From NCBI GenBank assembly GCA_951799405.1, contig OX637339.1, positions 1,302,001-1,366,000 of the forward strand: a DNA stretch of 64,000 nucleotides. The letters are read 5' to 3'. Each line of letters starts with the position of its first letter. Positions within the stretch are counted from its first letter, which is position 1. This document shows, piece after piece, positions 18,990-29,098 of the stretch. A model generated the notes under the pieces. That model searched no databases. It was not told where the DNA came from and saw nothing but the letters and a program-made list of their open reading frames with translations. Both the position numbers and the translations under genes were made by a program. This DNA is from Agapetus fuscipes (Eukaryota; Arthropoda; Insecta; Trichoptera; Glossosomatidae).

Positions 18990-21900
18990 CTGGAGAAAAT
19001 ATAATCCACAAAACCTTACAATAACGCAACTAAGAATATTTCTGAAGAGTTTCGCATGTGCCGAATGGAACCTGTTTATTTTTTACAGTTAAGGGAGCCA
19101 GCCTTCGACTTCAGTTGAAGTGGGGCTTTCACAGCTCTAAAGGAGGCTGGTACTCTTTTATGAAGGTTGAGTAAGCCTTGCCGGTATTTTATTTTGGGCT
19201 TTTGAAATAAACCCCGAAATGGGAAACCATTTCTGACACCCTCACTTTCTGACACAAATGTATCTATAAAAAATAATAAAAAAGAAGAGAAGTATCTTTA
19301 GTAGAGACTTAGGCGAACCTGTAGTGCCGCGGTGTGGGACGAAGAAAGCCATGTCGTGCAGGCTGTGTCCCCCGCAGATGGTGATGTCTGTGGGCCCGGG
19401 TAGGTTGCTGACCACCAGCGTGGCCTGCTCGCTGCACATCATGGGGCGCAGGATGGCCTCGGGCAGCACGTCCCCGGCTATGCTCATCAGCCAGTAGTTC
19501 ACCTATAAGGCAATCACTTATTAGTTATTGATTATGTTGTTCCACCAGGCCCGGATTAAGGGTGGTGCGACCAAACCAGGACCCCCACACCCAGAAGGAC
19601 CCCAAAAGAGTTATTTTGGACATATTTTGATCACGTTTGATTCAAAAAGCTACATTTTGTACAAACAAAGACGCCGATAGCTAAGAAATAAAAGTTTCTT
19701 AAAAGGAACCTTTAGGGGCCCCAAAAAAAACAAAAATCTCCAGTGATAGGGGGTATTTTTTATGAGGGGAAGGGAAATGGGGGGCTTCGAGATTTTTTTC
19801 ATACCAGGGCCCCCAGAGAGATTAATCCGGGCCTATAGGTTCCACGAGCTTTATTTAGTTGACGACCCCTCAAGTAAGGCCCGATACATATTATGTGATG
19901 AATTCTGCCCGGATTATCTATCGTTTGTCTATGGATTACCCGGTCAAAAGTCTAGTAGCATATAGGGGTGTATGAAAGCTGTCACACAGTCTGTCCGACA
20001 ATCCATAGACAAACCATAGACCATACCGACCAATAGCCATAGACAATACGGGCAAAATTGTTCTAAGACAAACCATAGACCATACGGACCAATGGACCAT
20101 AGAAAATACGGGTAAAATAGATTTTTTTTTTAATAAAATAGATTTGTGAAGAGGAATGTAATTCACCAACCTATTCTGCCTGGCCAGAAACAGGTATTAA
20201 TATCATCAATTAATAATTCAATATTGTTTATTTTAATGAATTATTAATTAAGAGTTACCCAATGACATCTGTTGTACCAGGGTCAAAGTTATGGTCAAAT
20301 GATCCAGGCGGGGATCGAACCAACGTTGTTCTATTGCAAACACGCTAGAAAGATCAGCCCACTTGGCCCCCTCGGCCATATCACCTATTATGTTATGGCA
20401 TCAATTCTCTTGTCCAGGTTCAGGTGTAATTCTTTTCCAGTGGGGAGAATCGGTGACACAACTTCTTGTGGATTAACAAAAGACTGATAAAAATACAGTT
20501 TATAGAGCTAGGAGCATTAAAAAAAGAGGAAGAAGCGTCGAAAATAATTGCACTATCATTTCTCAAGAAACCTGCAACAAAAAGGAGAACAAAAACCTCA
20601 ATGCATGAAAAGAGTGTAAAAAAGTCTGGAATAGAGTTCGAGAAATGTCAAATGTGACAGATGAAAGCGCGCCAAACAAAGAAAAGAAAAGCGTTTCCGG
20701 TCATTATGACATGTCGTTCCAAATTAAAAAAGCTCGTCGGTGGATATTATACCTACCCACTAACGAGCCACAAACTACTATAGCTCTTCAAACTCGGAAC
20801 AAAATATATTAAAAAACGAAAAGAATACAAATATGAGAGGCCAATGGACTCGACACAAAATTTTAAATTATAATTCTTCAGCGGCGGGCAAACGTCACAG
20901 GTTTATGTAACTAGAATCCTTAGCAACAAACAAAATTTTACGTGTTGATCAAATGGATAGACCATGAATGGGAGTAGGTACTCATCATTCCTTGACTTAT
21001 ATAGGTTGGTATGAGGCTGACCACCCATACTGTAAAAAATGGTTCACTTTGCCAATGTCACCCCTGTGTCAGGGAAGGTCGGCAAAAGTTGTAGGGCTTA
21101 TGTTCATTTGAGGTTTGGATTTTATTTGTAAGTACACATTCAGCATTTGTAAGCGCGATCTACACGTGTTTGTTTGTGGGCATGCATTTGAGAGCTTTAA
21201 ATGAATATATCCTTGCAACTTAGATTATAGATTATAGATACATCATCTTTCCTGTCCAAACTCCATCATATTATTACCCACTTTCGAGAAATATTGAACC
21301 GAGGTCCTTACCAGAATTAAGCAATCAAATTTGATGGGTCAGTCATATATTGATGATTGAGGTTGGTGCAACAGAATCATTCCTCATCATATTACTCCGT
21401 TTTTTCCCAATTATACTTTTAGAAAGTCCATTTCACGTTATGCATCAAAATTATTCACGTATTTTTATCAAATTTGACCGGTCCGTAGCTCAGTGGTAGC
21501 ACTGCGGACTCTGAATGGGAAGGTTGTTGGTTCGAATCTCTACGGAGCACAAAAAATATACCATTTAAGTATATTTTCAAATTTGCTCTTCGCTGGGTTG
21601 AAAAATTCATATAAACCTTTACCAATGACCGGTCATCAAAGGTCCATCCAGCCTTACAGCAACTGGGTCTTGATTGATTATTGGCGCTTTGTAGCGACGA
21701 CCAAGCTCGTACACCTCTGCGACACTACAACAAGTGTCATAGACTCCTAGAGTCTAGGGAGTCTCCCGCACACGATTTCTTAAAAAAAAAAATCCTCACT
21801 ATTGCTAAGGGGCTGTCCATATATTACGTCATTCGCATTAAGGGGGGGGGAGTCTGGTCTACGGATGATGGCAAATGATATACGAGTACCAAAAGTGACG

Positions 21901-24900
21901 TCGTTCTTGTAAATACCAATTTCTACAAAATATACAAAATATTATGTAAGTAATATAACATTATTAATTATTAAGCTCATCCATTATTACAGCAAGAGGG
22001 GTGGGGGGGGTCATTAGATAATGACTATAGGAGGATTGTAAAGGGGGGGGGGGGTCGAAAATCAGCAAAAATCGATGACGTAATTTATGGACGGCCCCTA
22101 ATACCCTATTACAATTTAAAACAAATAATAATGAGTTACTTGAAAGTCCGCGCTGTGCCTCAGCTCACTGGTCTGCCTCCTGACTTCCACCAGCCTCTGC
22201 AGCAGCGTCAGCTTCTTGTCCTTGGCGTCCTGGTTTTTGATGGGGATGGACAGCATCCCAACAGAAAACTTGTTCTCCAGCTCGAAGGGCCTGTCGTCCT
22301 GCTCACTGTTGATGTTCAGCTCTGTGGAGTCCATCCTCACTGGCACCACTGACGTGATGCACTCTGGCAGAGTGTTCTGCCGTGATATTTTAGCCATGCT
22401 TTTGCGCTGAAACGTAATGGAAACTTATAAAAGGTTTTCAAATTGTTATGGTGTTTCGGTTTTTTTCCACTGTGGAATAAGGTTTGCAGAAAGGTTCCAT
22501 GATAGAACGACACATGACAGCCTTTACCCAAGTCTGCAGTGGTGTTTGATCTAATCTAATCTAATATCTAAGTTGTAAAGATATGTTACATTAGGGATTC
22601 ACATTATATGCATTCTCACAAGCAGACACGTACAAATTCGCGCTTGCACATGCCGCATGTGAACTATACAACATAAAAACCCAAATTCTCGCCTACACAT
22701 TCTGCATACAATAAACAAAAACTCACACCAACTCCTGCCACCTGTCCCTGAAACCGGGGGGGCATGGGCAGAAGTGAACCAATTTTTACAGCACCCCCGT
22801 GCTGTAAAAATTGGTCCCCCGGTCAGTCTCATACCAACGTGTCGGTCAAGGAGCTTCAAGACACAAATCAAGACTGATCAGGCCATGGAATCTTTTGGGA
22901 TGCCAATGCCGCGAAATGGGGTCAATGAAAAAAATTAACTGACCATGGACTAGGTAAAATAAAGTTTGTTTAATTACAAAAAAAAATGTCAATCTTACCT
23001 TTGTAAAATATTTATGGTGGCTTGCAGATAAAGCTGTAATGAAGAGATCTGAAAACGTAGCTCCAGGAACTCTCTTCTTCATCCTCTTTATCTTCTTCAA
23101 CAGACTCTCTTCACAAATGTTATCAGAAACCCAAGCCACGACTTTCTTTCCGGTCAGAGTCGGCCCATGGAGAACATTCTTGTCAGCAGGCCTCAAGATC
23201 TGTCTCATCAAAGAACCAGGAACCAAAAATACAATGATCACGCTCTTAATCAAGTTGTAGACCTTCTTGATTAAGTAGTTCTTCCATTTGACCATACCCA
23301 AAGAGTCGAAACAAGTTTTTAGAGTGTTTTTTAGACTCAAAGTTGCGCCATGGATTGGACTCATGCAGTGTGAATGCTTTTCATCGGCAATTGTTTTTAA
23401 AAGCAGCTTTAACAAGACAACTCCGTCGCCCAAACTGTGATGGATCCGGAACAAAACGGGGAATATCTTTGAGCTTGTGTCGGCATACTTTGCTTCATCT
23501 TTCTTCATAGGCTTATCGCTGACTAAAATTTCCCATGAACCAGTGTTGTCATAAGGCATGCTAGCATTGCAATTGTTTGCGACGAAACGAGTCAAATCAG
23601 CGTGACTGATTTCTGTGTCTTTAGTTACGACTTCCATTGGTCTTATAAAATCGTTGATGCACCAGTGTGTGTTGATGCCCCAGTAAAAGTATCCCATCTC
23701 GAAAAACCTTTTGTACAACATTTTTGAGTAGACAGGGTCGGAGCTTTTTAATTTTGTGGATACCGTCTTTCTTAAAGACTCTAAAAGGATGTTTGTTTTT
23801 GAATTTGCATCTGTTTTGTCTTGGTTTAGTTCTATTGATGCTATGACGTTGATGATGCTTCTAGCATTGTCTTCTTCCAATGCCCAAACAGTGTCATTGC
23901 CGTTGAGTAAGCTAACAAAGTTCTTGCAATGTTTCCTTTTCAGGATAAGATGGACCAGCTTCTTGTTGAGGAATGATCCCATCAGGACAAACATGATTAT
24001 AGGGAGAATGAGGAGAAACAAGAGGAATGAGAATATTCCAAAGAATAAACGTGGGTTAAGGAATGATGGAAATGTAAGGACGAATTTCTTTTCGTTTTTG
24101 TCACTTGACTTCACCTGAAAGGCAAAAAATATTTGGTATAAAAAACACAGTCGTAGATGTAGAATGATTTAGTCTAATAGTATTAAAGATTGCTCCACGG
24201 GGTAAATCTTGTTTAATAGATTTGTTCTAGAGGATATATTCGTATGTGTCGGATGTAACCTATTTATTTTCACAGGGGGCCAGCCTCACGCCAACCGTTT
24301 CACTTGATATTGGAAATTCCATGCTCCCGGAGGGCTGGTTCTCTTTGTGTGTGAAGGCTGAGTAAGCCCTATCAGTTCTACGATTTTAGTCGATCATTTT
24401 TGACTCTCTATTAACTCTAGCTCTCGGCATGAATGCAAGCATTCTACGAACTGAGTCGAGAACCGGACTTTTGGCGAGCTTGGTTGTCGATAGAAAGCGC
24501 CAATTTTCAAGCTACTTCAACTAAGCTTCACATATAGTGTAACTTCTTGCCGCGTTTTCCACGAAGGGTTCGCATGTGGCGAGTTGAACCTATTTACTTC
24601 AACAGGTAAGGGGGCAAGCCTTACACCAACCACTTTAATTGAAGTGGGGGTTTCCCAGCTCCCGAGAGGGCTGGTACTCATTTCTTGTAAAAGCTGAGTA
24701 AACCTTGCCGGTATTTTATTTTGGGGTTTGAATTAAATAAACACCGAAACGGGAAATAATTTCTGACATCCTCGGTGGGATTCGAACCCGAGCTCACGGC
24801 ATGGAATGCAAGCACTCTACTAACTGACCTATCGACCGGATTTCAATCAGACGCAATCGCTAAAAGGCTGGATTAACCTTTTGTGTCCGGTCTGGCAACG

Positions 24901-25301
24901 AATTTTCAACGCAGCGAAGACCACTCTTGACAATAATATACATTTTTTTGTCCTCTGCCTGGACTCCAACTCACGACATTTCGATTACGAGTCCAAAACT
25001 TTAACCAACAGATGACGGACATTAATATTTTTGGGGTGCTTACCACTTTGCTGAACAGAATCTGGCTCATCACAAATATGGACACCACGCCCATGAGGAC
25101 GCCATACTGCTCGGCGTAAGACAGCAGGTTGAAGAGTGTCATTCTGTTGTAGATCTCAACACGCTGGGGACCAATCAGGGACTCGTTCAGGGCGCTGATG
25201 ACGTCCAGAAGTGGACCCGTCCAGTTGAAGTCAGTCCTGGAGGGGGAGCATCCTGAGCAGTCTCCGGAGAACCACTCAAGAAGGGAAGTGGACCAGTCCA
25301 T
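18691..25301 (-). CDS. WS/DGAT-type acyltransferase gene (five-exon join)
   Basis: Join 25301-25044, 24114-22999, 22406-22140, 19502-19319, 18989-18691 on the - strand; about 707 residues if the last exon is read to its first stop. All borders are GT/AG and phases agree (0, 0, 0, 1). The protein has two hydrophobic segments (about residues 68-83 and 107-132), then the acyltransferase domain with HHSLGDG (about 311-317), and a C-terminal domain with NLPGP and IGVTLLTCNGRVQLGLMADA. The family esterifies fatty acyl-CoA to alcohols or diacylglycerol, making wax esters or triacylglycerol; the histidine-aspartate motif is catalytic. Insects have membrane-anchored members of uncertain substrate, and this is inferred for it. 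Introns hold SINE B, C, H, A and D. Confidence 0.85.
19045..19240 (-). repeat. SINE B without head, in intron 4
   Basis: TTTCGCATGTGCCGAATGGA at the 3' end side, CTTCAGTTGAAGTGGGG, AAACCATTTCTGACACCCTC at the head side. Located wholly in the 329-bp intron 4. Confidence 0.85.
19319..19502 (-). CDS. WS/DGAT-type gene, exon 4
   Basis: The acceptor GCCTTATAG precedes GTGAAC. It reads VNYWLMSIAGDVLPEAILRP, TLVVSNLPGPTDITICGG, and HDMAFFVPHRGTT. SNLPGP matches the conserved NVPGP-type motif of the WS/DGAT C-terminal domain. The donor is ACTACAG|GTTCGC, a weak donor chosen because it leaves phase 1 and joins exon 5 in frame as TTGIGVT. The exon is GC-rich compared with its flanks. Confidence 0.85.
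19503..20117. other. intron 3, part; short two-copy tandem at 19990-20115
   Basis: CCATAGACAAACCATAGACC and AGACAAACCATAGACCATAC mark a ~75-bp unit repeated about twice. The rest of 19503-19990 has no recognised element; it includes CCAAAAAGTT-type AT-rich filler. Confidence 0.5.
20118..20385 (-). repeat. SINE D
   Basis: Antisense: AATAGATTTGTGAAGAGGAA, CCAGAAACAGGTATTAATAT, GATCCAGGCGGGGATCGAAC (box B complement) and CACTTGGCCCCCTCGGCC (head). Confidence 0.9.
20386..20988. other. intron 3, no element recognised
   Basis: No gene or repeat match seen. The ORF at 20466-20657 is lysine-rich and unrecognised. Confidence 0.35.
20989..21236 (+). repeat. retroposon C, full length
   Basis: From ATTCCTTGACTTATATAGG to GCAACTTAGATTATAGATTA; antisense to the acyltransferase gene in intron 3. 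Confidence 0.9.
21477..21788 (+). repeat. SINE A, full length, long-tail type
   Basis: Head GACCGGTCCGTAGCTCAGTG, box B GGTTCGAATCTC, body CCATCCAGCCTTACAGCAAC, tail CAAGTGTCATAGACTCC and CCGCACACGATTTCTT before an A-run. The head resembles tRNA-Gln around GGACTCTGAATGG. Confidence 0.9.
21809..22098. mobile_element. MITE H, copy 2, beside exon 3
   Basis: The ends GGGGCTGTCCATATATTACG and AATTTATGGACGGCCCC, with TAA on both sides (21806-21808, 22099-22101). G-runs of 9-10 inside. On the - strand it starts about 40 bp after the exon 3 donor. Confidence 0.95.
22140..22406 (-). CDS. WS/DGAT-type gene, exon 3
   Basis: The acceptor ATTACGTTTCAG precedes CGCAAAAGC. 89 codons in phase 0: RKSMAKISRQNTLPECITSV, FELENKFSVGMLSIPIKNQD, and KKLTLLQRLVEVRRQTSELR ending HSADFQ at the donor GTAACT. 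This is the bridge region between acyltransferase and C-terminal domains; FSVGMLSIPI fits the N..G...I.LP-type strand of the family. Shadow ORFs on the + strand are not genes. Confidence 0.85.
22551..22858 (-). repeat. retroposon C with an internal palindrome
   Basis: The (AATCT)n tail then GTTGTAAAGATATG. Near the 5' end, ACCAATTTTTACAGCAC (22778-22794) is mirrored at 22799-22815, a 17-bp-arm hairpin absent from other copies. Lies in intron 2. Confidence 0.85.
22999..24114 (-). CDS. WS/DGAT-type gene, exon 2 (catalytic)
   Basis: The acceptor TTTTTTGCCTTTCAG precedes GTGAAG; donor AAAG|GTAAGA at 22999/22998. 372 codons in phase 0. A hydrophobic segment FFGIFSFLLFLLILPIIMFV lies at exon residues 24-43, followed by the acyltransferase domain: VWALEEDN, GYFYWGINTH, NASMPYDNTGSWEILV, then LFRIHHSLGDGVVLLKLLLK with the HHxxxDG catalytic motif (exon residues 225-231). 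The ORF runs on past 22999 into intron, but that extension (VRLTFFF...) is not conserved. Conserved motifs and the length of the uninterrupted frame make this the firmest host exon. Confidence 0.9.
24236..24482 (-). repeat. SINE B, diverged
   Basis: Antisense: CAGGGGGCCAGCCTCACGCC, CTGGTTCTCTTTGTGTGTGA, GAAGGCTGAGTAAGCCC, GAACTGAGTCGAGAACCGGA. In intron 1. Confidence 0.8.
24525..24843 (-). repeat. SINE B, full length
   Basis: Complete antisense copy: CACATATAGTGTAACTTCTT (3' end) to GGTGGGATTCGAACCCGAG (box B complement) and TATCGACCGGA (head). Confidence 0.9.
25044..25301 (-). CDS. WS/DGAT-type gene, exon 1
   Basis: Start ATG at 25301-25299 in the context GTCACAATGG. 86 codons: MDWSTSLLEWFSGDCSGCSP, DVISALNESLIGPQRVEIYN, then a hydrophobic stretch VLMGVVSIFVMSQILF and the donor GTG|GTAAGC at phase 0, matching exon 2. 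The hydrophobic stretch would be a first membrane anchor. The start was chosen as the first ATG of the open frame; a further upstream exon cannot be excluded. Confidence 0.75.
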
Positions 25302-25394
25302 TGTGACCAGTCAATATCTAGAAATAATTCATTTTTTAAAACTAGTAGCCAACGTTCCTTGACTTGATTTGGGTGAAAGAATTTTGTTTGCAAA

Positions 25395-25765
25395 AGTGGC
25401 AGAAGAGAATGAATTGAGGATTTTGAAAGAAGAAATAAAAGTATATTCTATTGAATTAATTGTACATTGAAGCTTTCACGGCCGGTTCTTGTTGACACAA
25501 CAATAACTTTTTTCGGGCTATGTAGCCGTGGTCTGGTTGATTCTTTCCAGACAGTTTCGCCTATTGCTCCGAATAATAGAAGATAATGCCCATCGGAGCA
25601 ATGTGCAAAACTGTCCGGAAAGAATCAACCAGACCACGGCTACATAGCCCGAAATTGTATCTATTGAATGTTTGAAGAATGGAAAGTCTGCTGGGTTTGA
25701 TGGAATAAATAGTGAAATGCTGAAAGCAGGAGGTGAATGTGTTGTAGAATATGGATGTATGAAAT
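25395..25765 (+). mobile_element. RTE-like reverse transcriptase fragment, split
   Basis: The left part reads ILKEEIKVYSIE, the right part CLKNGKSAGFDGINSEMLKA then GGE; KNGKSxGxDGI is an early reverse transcriptase motif of RTE-like LINEs. The parts join in frame once the inserted element at 25457-25660 and one copy of its duplication are disregarded. Confidence 0.8.
25457..25660. mobile_element. Penelope-like foldback inserted in an RTE ORF
   Basis: The arms TCGGGCTATGTAGCCGTGGT and ACCACGGCTACATAGCCCGA are inverted, with GATTCTTTCC/GGAAAGAATC next to them. 9-bp duplications CTATTGAAT lie at 25448-25456 and 25661-25669. The end CATTGAAGCTTTCACGGCCG matches 34.68 kb. Confidence 0.9.
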
Positions 25766-25768
25766 ATG

Positions 25769-26310
25769 AACGGCTGACCACCCTTGCTGTAAAAAATGGT
25801 TCACTTTGCCAATGTCTCCCCTGTTTCAGGAAAGGATGGCAAGAGTTGCTGGGTGCATGTCTTCTGCACTGTTTTCATGTTGTAGGTTCACATGCGGCAT
25901 GTATTAAATGCTATGTAAGCTTGACGAGATTTTTGATAAGCGGTGCACTCTTCGCTCGGCGCAGAGTGATGCTATCAACAAGCTGAAAATGCCATCTCGA
26001 CGGAGCAGAACGGGCTTTAGGGATAGGGCGTTCAGTTCGGCGGGACCGTTGTGCTGGAACCGGCTGCCTTTGAAGCTGAGGACGGAAACCAGCAAGGAGC
26101 GCTTCAGGAAGGAGCTGAAGACCACCATCTTCACAAGAAGAGAGTGAGCGGTGGGCGCCCTTGGAGTGGCTGGAGCCACTAAACGGCGCCCAAAAGAAGT
26201 CATCCAAATATATATATGTGCAAGTGCGAACTTGTACGTATCTGCTTGTATGAATGCATGTAATGTGAATCCCCAATGTACCATATCTTTACAACTTAGA
26301 TTAGATTAGT
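25769..26310 (+). repeat. retroposon C, split by a LINE fragment
   Basis: GGCTGACCACCCTTGCTG...CACATGCGGCATGTATT on the left and TGCAAGTGCGAACTTGTACG...ACAACTTAGATTAGATTAG on the right are one C copy lacking its 5' end, interrupted at about 25916-26200. Confidence 0.85.
25916..26200 (+). mobile_element. CR1/L2-type LINE 3' end inside C
   Basis: Reads KRCTLRSAQSDAINKLKMPS, TGFRDRAFSSAGPLCWNRLP and RFRKELKTTIFTRRE, then CACTAAACGGCGCC. It is the last ~80 codons of the LINE ORF2, in good frame. Confidence 0.9.
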
Positions 26311-26641
26311 TTGTCTGATAGGAGTTTGGTGCAACAGAATGAATGTATAATTTGCTTTTACCTTACGTTGGAGAGATTTATATGAAAGTGCTTCAGTAGA
26401 AAGCACCACGGCAAGACTGAAAGCCTTCGAAGGAAATGTTCTTCATTGTTGGGAGAAACCTTAGAAGACGTATATTATGGTACATTGATGTCATAATCTC
26501 CTTAGAGCAGTGGTTCTCAACTGGTGGAGGAAGGAAGAGCCTTGGAAGTGCTCCTTGAGAGGGTAATGCAGAATATGAGTCGTATACTATGTATAATCTA
26601 TTTTGCAAAGATATATTAACACTCAAAACTCATTTATTATT
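26311..26641. other. no gene or element recognised
   Basis: Nothing supported; the ORF at 26393-26626 on the - strand has no family resemblance. Confidence 0.35.
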
Positions 26642-26915
26642 TAAAAAAAATTGATTTTTGAAGAGGAATGCAATTCCCCAACCTATTCTGCCTGGCCAGA
26701 AACAGGTAGTAATATTAGCAATTAATAATTCATTATTGTTTATTTTAATGAATTATTAATTAATACTTAATTATCCAATACCAGGAATTAACCAGGTTGA
26801 CCCTGTTGAACCAGAGTCAAAGTTATGGTCAAATGACCCAGGCGGGGATCGAACCAACGTTATTCTATTCCAAACCCGCTAGTAAGATCAGCCCACTTGG
26901 CACCCTCGGCCGACA
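26642..26915 (-). repeat. SINE D, full length
   Basis: From TTGATTTTTGAAGAGGAATG through GACCCAGGCGGGGATCGAAC to CCCACTTGGCACCCTCGGCC. Confidence 0.9.
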
Positions 26916-26917
26916 GA

Positions 26918-27092
26918 ATTCATATCAAATGCATGTTCGCGCTTACAAATGCTGAATGTGTGCGTACAAATTAAAATCTCAATTTCAAATGAACATAAAC
27001 CCTGCAACTTTTGCCGAACTTCCCTGAAACAGAGGTGACATTGGCAAAGTGAACCATTTTTTACAGTATCATACCAACCTATAAGTCAAGGA
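26918..27092 (-). repeat. retroposon C, tail missing
   Basis: TTCATATCAAATGCATG, CCTGCAACTTTTGCCGAACT, CCATTTTTTACAGTATCATA and ACCTATAAGTCAAGGAA; joined directly to SINE D. Confidence 0.85.
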
Positions 27093-27124
27093 AAATACAA
27101 CCAAAAAATAATTATACTAGCATG

Positions 27125-27476
27125 AAGTATTTGGTGAGTGCTGTTTTTGTGTGAATCACACCTCAAGAGCCCACTGCGTGCTTGGTCGTCGTTTTTGAAA
27201 GCGCCAATTCTAAAGTAAGACCCAGTTGCTGGCAAGGCTGGTTGAATTTTTGGTGACCGGTCCGTAGTCTAATGGTCAACACCTCCAACTCGTAAATGGA
27301 AGGTTGTGGGTTCGAATCCCGGCGGAGCACGATAAAATAAGCCCTCTCTCCAACTGAAGTGATTGGCGTAGGTCCAGTCCTCCTATCTGTAAAAATAAAG
27401 CGGTCCCACAGGCCATATACCTTCAGGACAATGCAGTAATATGTTTCACTATATGAGCAGCTTAGTTGCGTTTGGG
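27125..27476. repeat. compound of SINE A and SINE B pieces
   Basis: 27125-27250 is the short-tail 3' body of SINE A on the - strand; 27256-27330 is a SINE A head on the + strand (GACCGGTCCGTAGTCTAATG, GGTTCGAATCCCGGCGGAG); 27346-27476 is a SINE B 3' body on the + strand (CCAACTGAAGTGATTGGCGT to ATATGAGCAGCTTAGTTGCG). Confidence 0.75.
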
Positions 27477-27507
27477 TTTTAACTGGTCCCTGTTGTTGCT
27501 TTTTTGG

Positions 27508-27828
27508 ACCAGTCCATAGTCCAGTGGCAATACTTCGGACTCGTAAATGGAAGGTTGTGGATTCGAATTCCGGCGGAGCACAAAAAATATACCATTTATA
27601 TTTCCAAATGTGCTCTTCGCTGGGTTGAAAAAATTCATAAAGCATTTACCAAAGACCGTTCACTAAAAGGTCCATCCAGCCTTACAGCAACTGGGTCTTG
27701 CTTGAGTATTGACGCTTTGTAGCGATGACTAAGCTCGTACACCTCTGCGGCACTACAACAAGTGGCATAGACCCCTAGAGTCTATAGAATCTAGGGAGTC
27801 TGCCGCACAGGATTTCTTAAAAAAAATG
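27508..27828 (+). repeat. SINE A, full length, long-tail type
   Basis: GGACCAGTCCATAGTCCAGT head, CGGCGGAGCACAAAAAATAT, CCATCCAGCCTTACAGCAAC, GGCACTACAACAAGTGGCAT, CCGCACAGGATTTCTT and an A-run. Confidence 0.9.
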
Positions 27829-28129
27829 GTTAAGGATCACTTCGTTAAGTGTAAATACATAAACACATGATATTTTTATACTAAGAGAGAATTAGCATTT
27901 GAGTGAAATTTCTTTTCTTTTGCAAGGTTTCTTTTCAAATAATGGATTATTCTGACGAAGACTGCGCTATGGCCGAGCGGTCAAGTGGCTAGTTACATTC
28001 TTCTTCTTTCAGTATTTTCCTTTCAAAGATGTTGAGACAGCTTTAGTCATTGTCCAGGCAAATGTGAAAACAGAATTAAGCGATGTTTTCAAGATGGTAA
28101 TTTAACAATAATAACATGAATGATTTATT
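27829..28129. other. mostly unrecognised; isolated SINE D head at 27965-27995
   Basis: GCTATGGCCGAGCGGTCAAG is a tRNA-Leu/Ser-like 5' end with no body behind it. Too short for a tRNA gene. Confidence 0.45.
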
Positions 28130-28412
28130 TGGTTAGCGCTGTTTTCGTGTGAATCGCACCTCAAAAGCCCTCTGCGATCTTGGTTGTCGCTACAAAGCGC
28201 CAATTCCTAAGCAAGACCCATTTTCTGTAATTCTGGATGAGCCTTTGGTGACATATCTGTTTTTAAAGGTAAAAGAATTTTTCAATCCAGCGAAGAGCAT
28301 ATTTGAAAATGTATTTTTTTGTGCTCCACCGGGAATCGAACTCACGACCTTCGGAATACGATTCCATAGCCTTAACCACTAGTCTAGTGACTCTCCGTGA
28401 CAGTAAGACCTT
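28130..28412 (-). repeat. SINE A, short-tail type
   Basis: Antisense: TTTGGTTAGCGCTGTTTTCG, GTGAATCGCACCTCAAAAGC, GCTACAAAGCGCCAATTCCT, GGGAATCGAACTCACGACCT (box B complement). The tail differs from the long-tail type after the GCTCG core. Confidence 0.85.
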
Positions 28413-28446
28413 AACTGTGAAAATAAATAGGTTCCACTCGTAACAT

Positions 28447-29085
28447 GCGACTGTGGGCTCCTGTTTCTTTCACCTGAGACAGTTGAGATGGGTCAGAAAC
28501 TGTTTGACATCTGAAGCTGCTAAGATTCTCATTGCGTCCTTTGTTGTGTCGAGACTGGATTATTGCAATGGTCTGTTCTGGGGTCTTCCAAGGTTTCAGC
28601 AGTCTAGACTGCAGTCCGTCTTTAATGCTGCAGCCAAATTACTTTTGGGAGGACGAAAAACTGACCATGTCTCTCCTCTGTTGCGGCGCCTTCATTGGCT
28701 GCGGGTCCCAGAGAGGATTGAGTACAAAATATGTGTTTCTGTTTTTAACGCCCTCAGAGGAGTTGCCCCATCATACTTGTGTGAATTGTACAGAGTAGAC
28801 CAGATATGTGGAAAACGACGCACTCTTCATTCTGCACAGAGTGACGCCGTAAACAGGCTTCAACTGCCACTTCGACGGAACAGAACCGGTTTCGGAGACA
28901 GGGCTTTTAGTTCGGCTGGTCCATCCTGCTGGAACAGTCTATTTCTGGAGTTGAGAACAGAGACCAGTGTTGGCAGTTTCAGGAAGTTGCTTAAGACACA
29001 TTTGTTTAACAGAAGCTTCAACACAAAAAAGTGCCCTTGGGGTTAGTAGTGCCACTAAACGGCGCTATATTATTATTATTATTAC
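28447..29085 (+). mobile_element. CR1/L2-type LINE, 5'-truncated young copy
   Basis: An open frame of 197 codons corresponds to the last ~195 residues of the intact LINE ORF2 at 44553-47618 and differs at about five positions in the shared part (for example NSLFLELR for NSLPLELR). It ends CACTAAACGGCGCTATA and a (TTA)n tail at 29066-29083. The similarity points to a recently active source. Confidence 0.95.
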
Positions 29086-29098
29086 ACCGTAAAATCTA

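Noticed and set aside
22846..22998. Extension of the acyltransferase ORF past exon 2
   Set aside because: Lies beyond a good donor (AAAG|GTAAGA), is hydrophobic and unconserved, and the next exon joins in phase without it.
27163..27645. 160-codon ORF on the - strand
   Set aside because: Runs through SINE A and SINE B pieces; no independent coding evidence.
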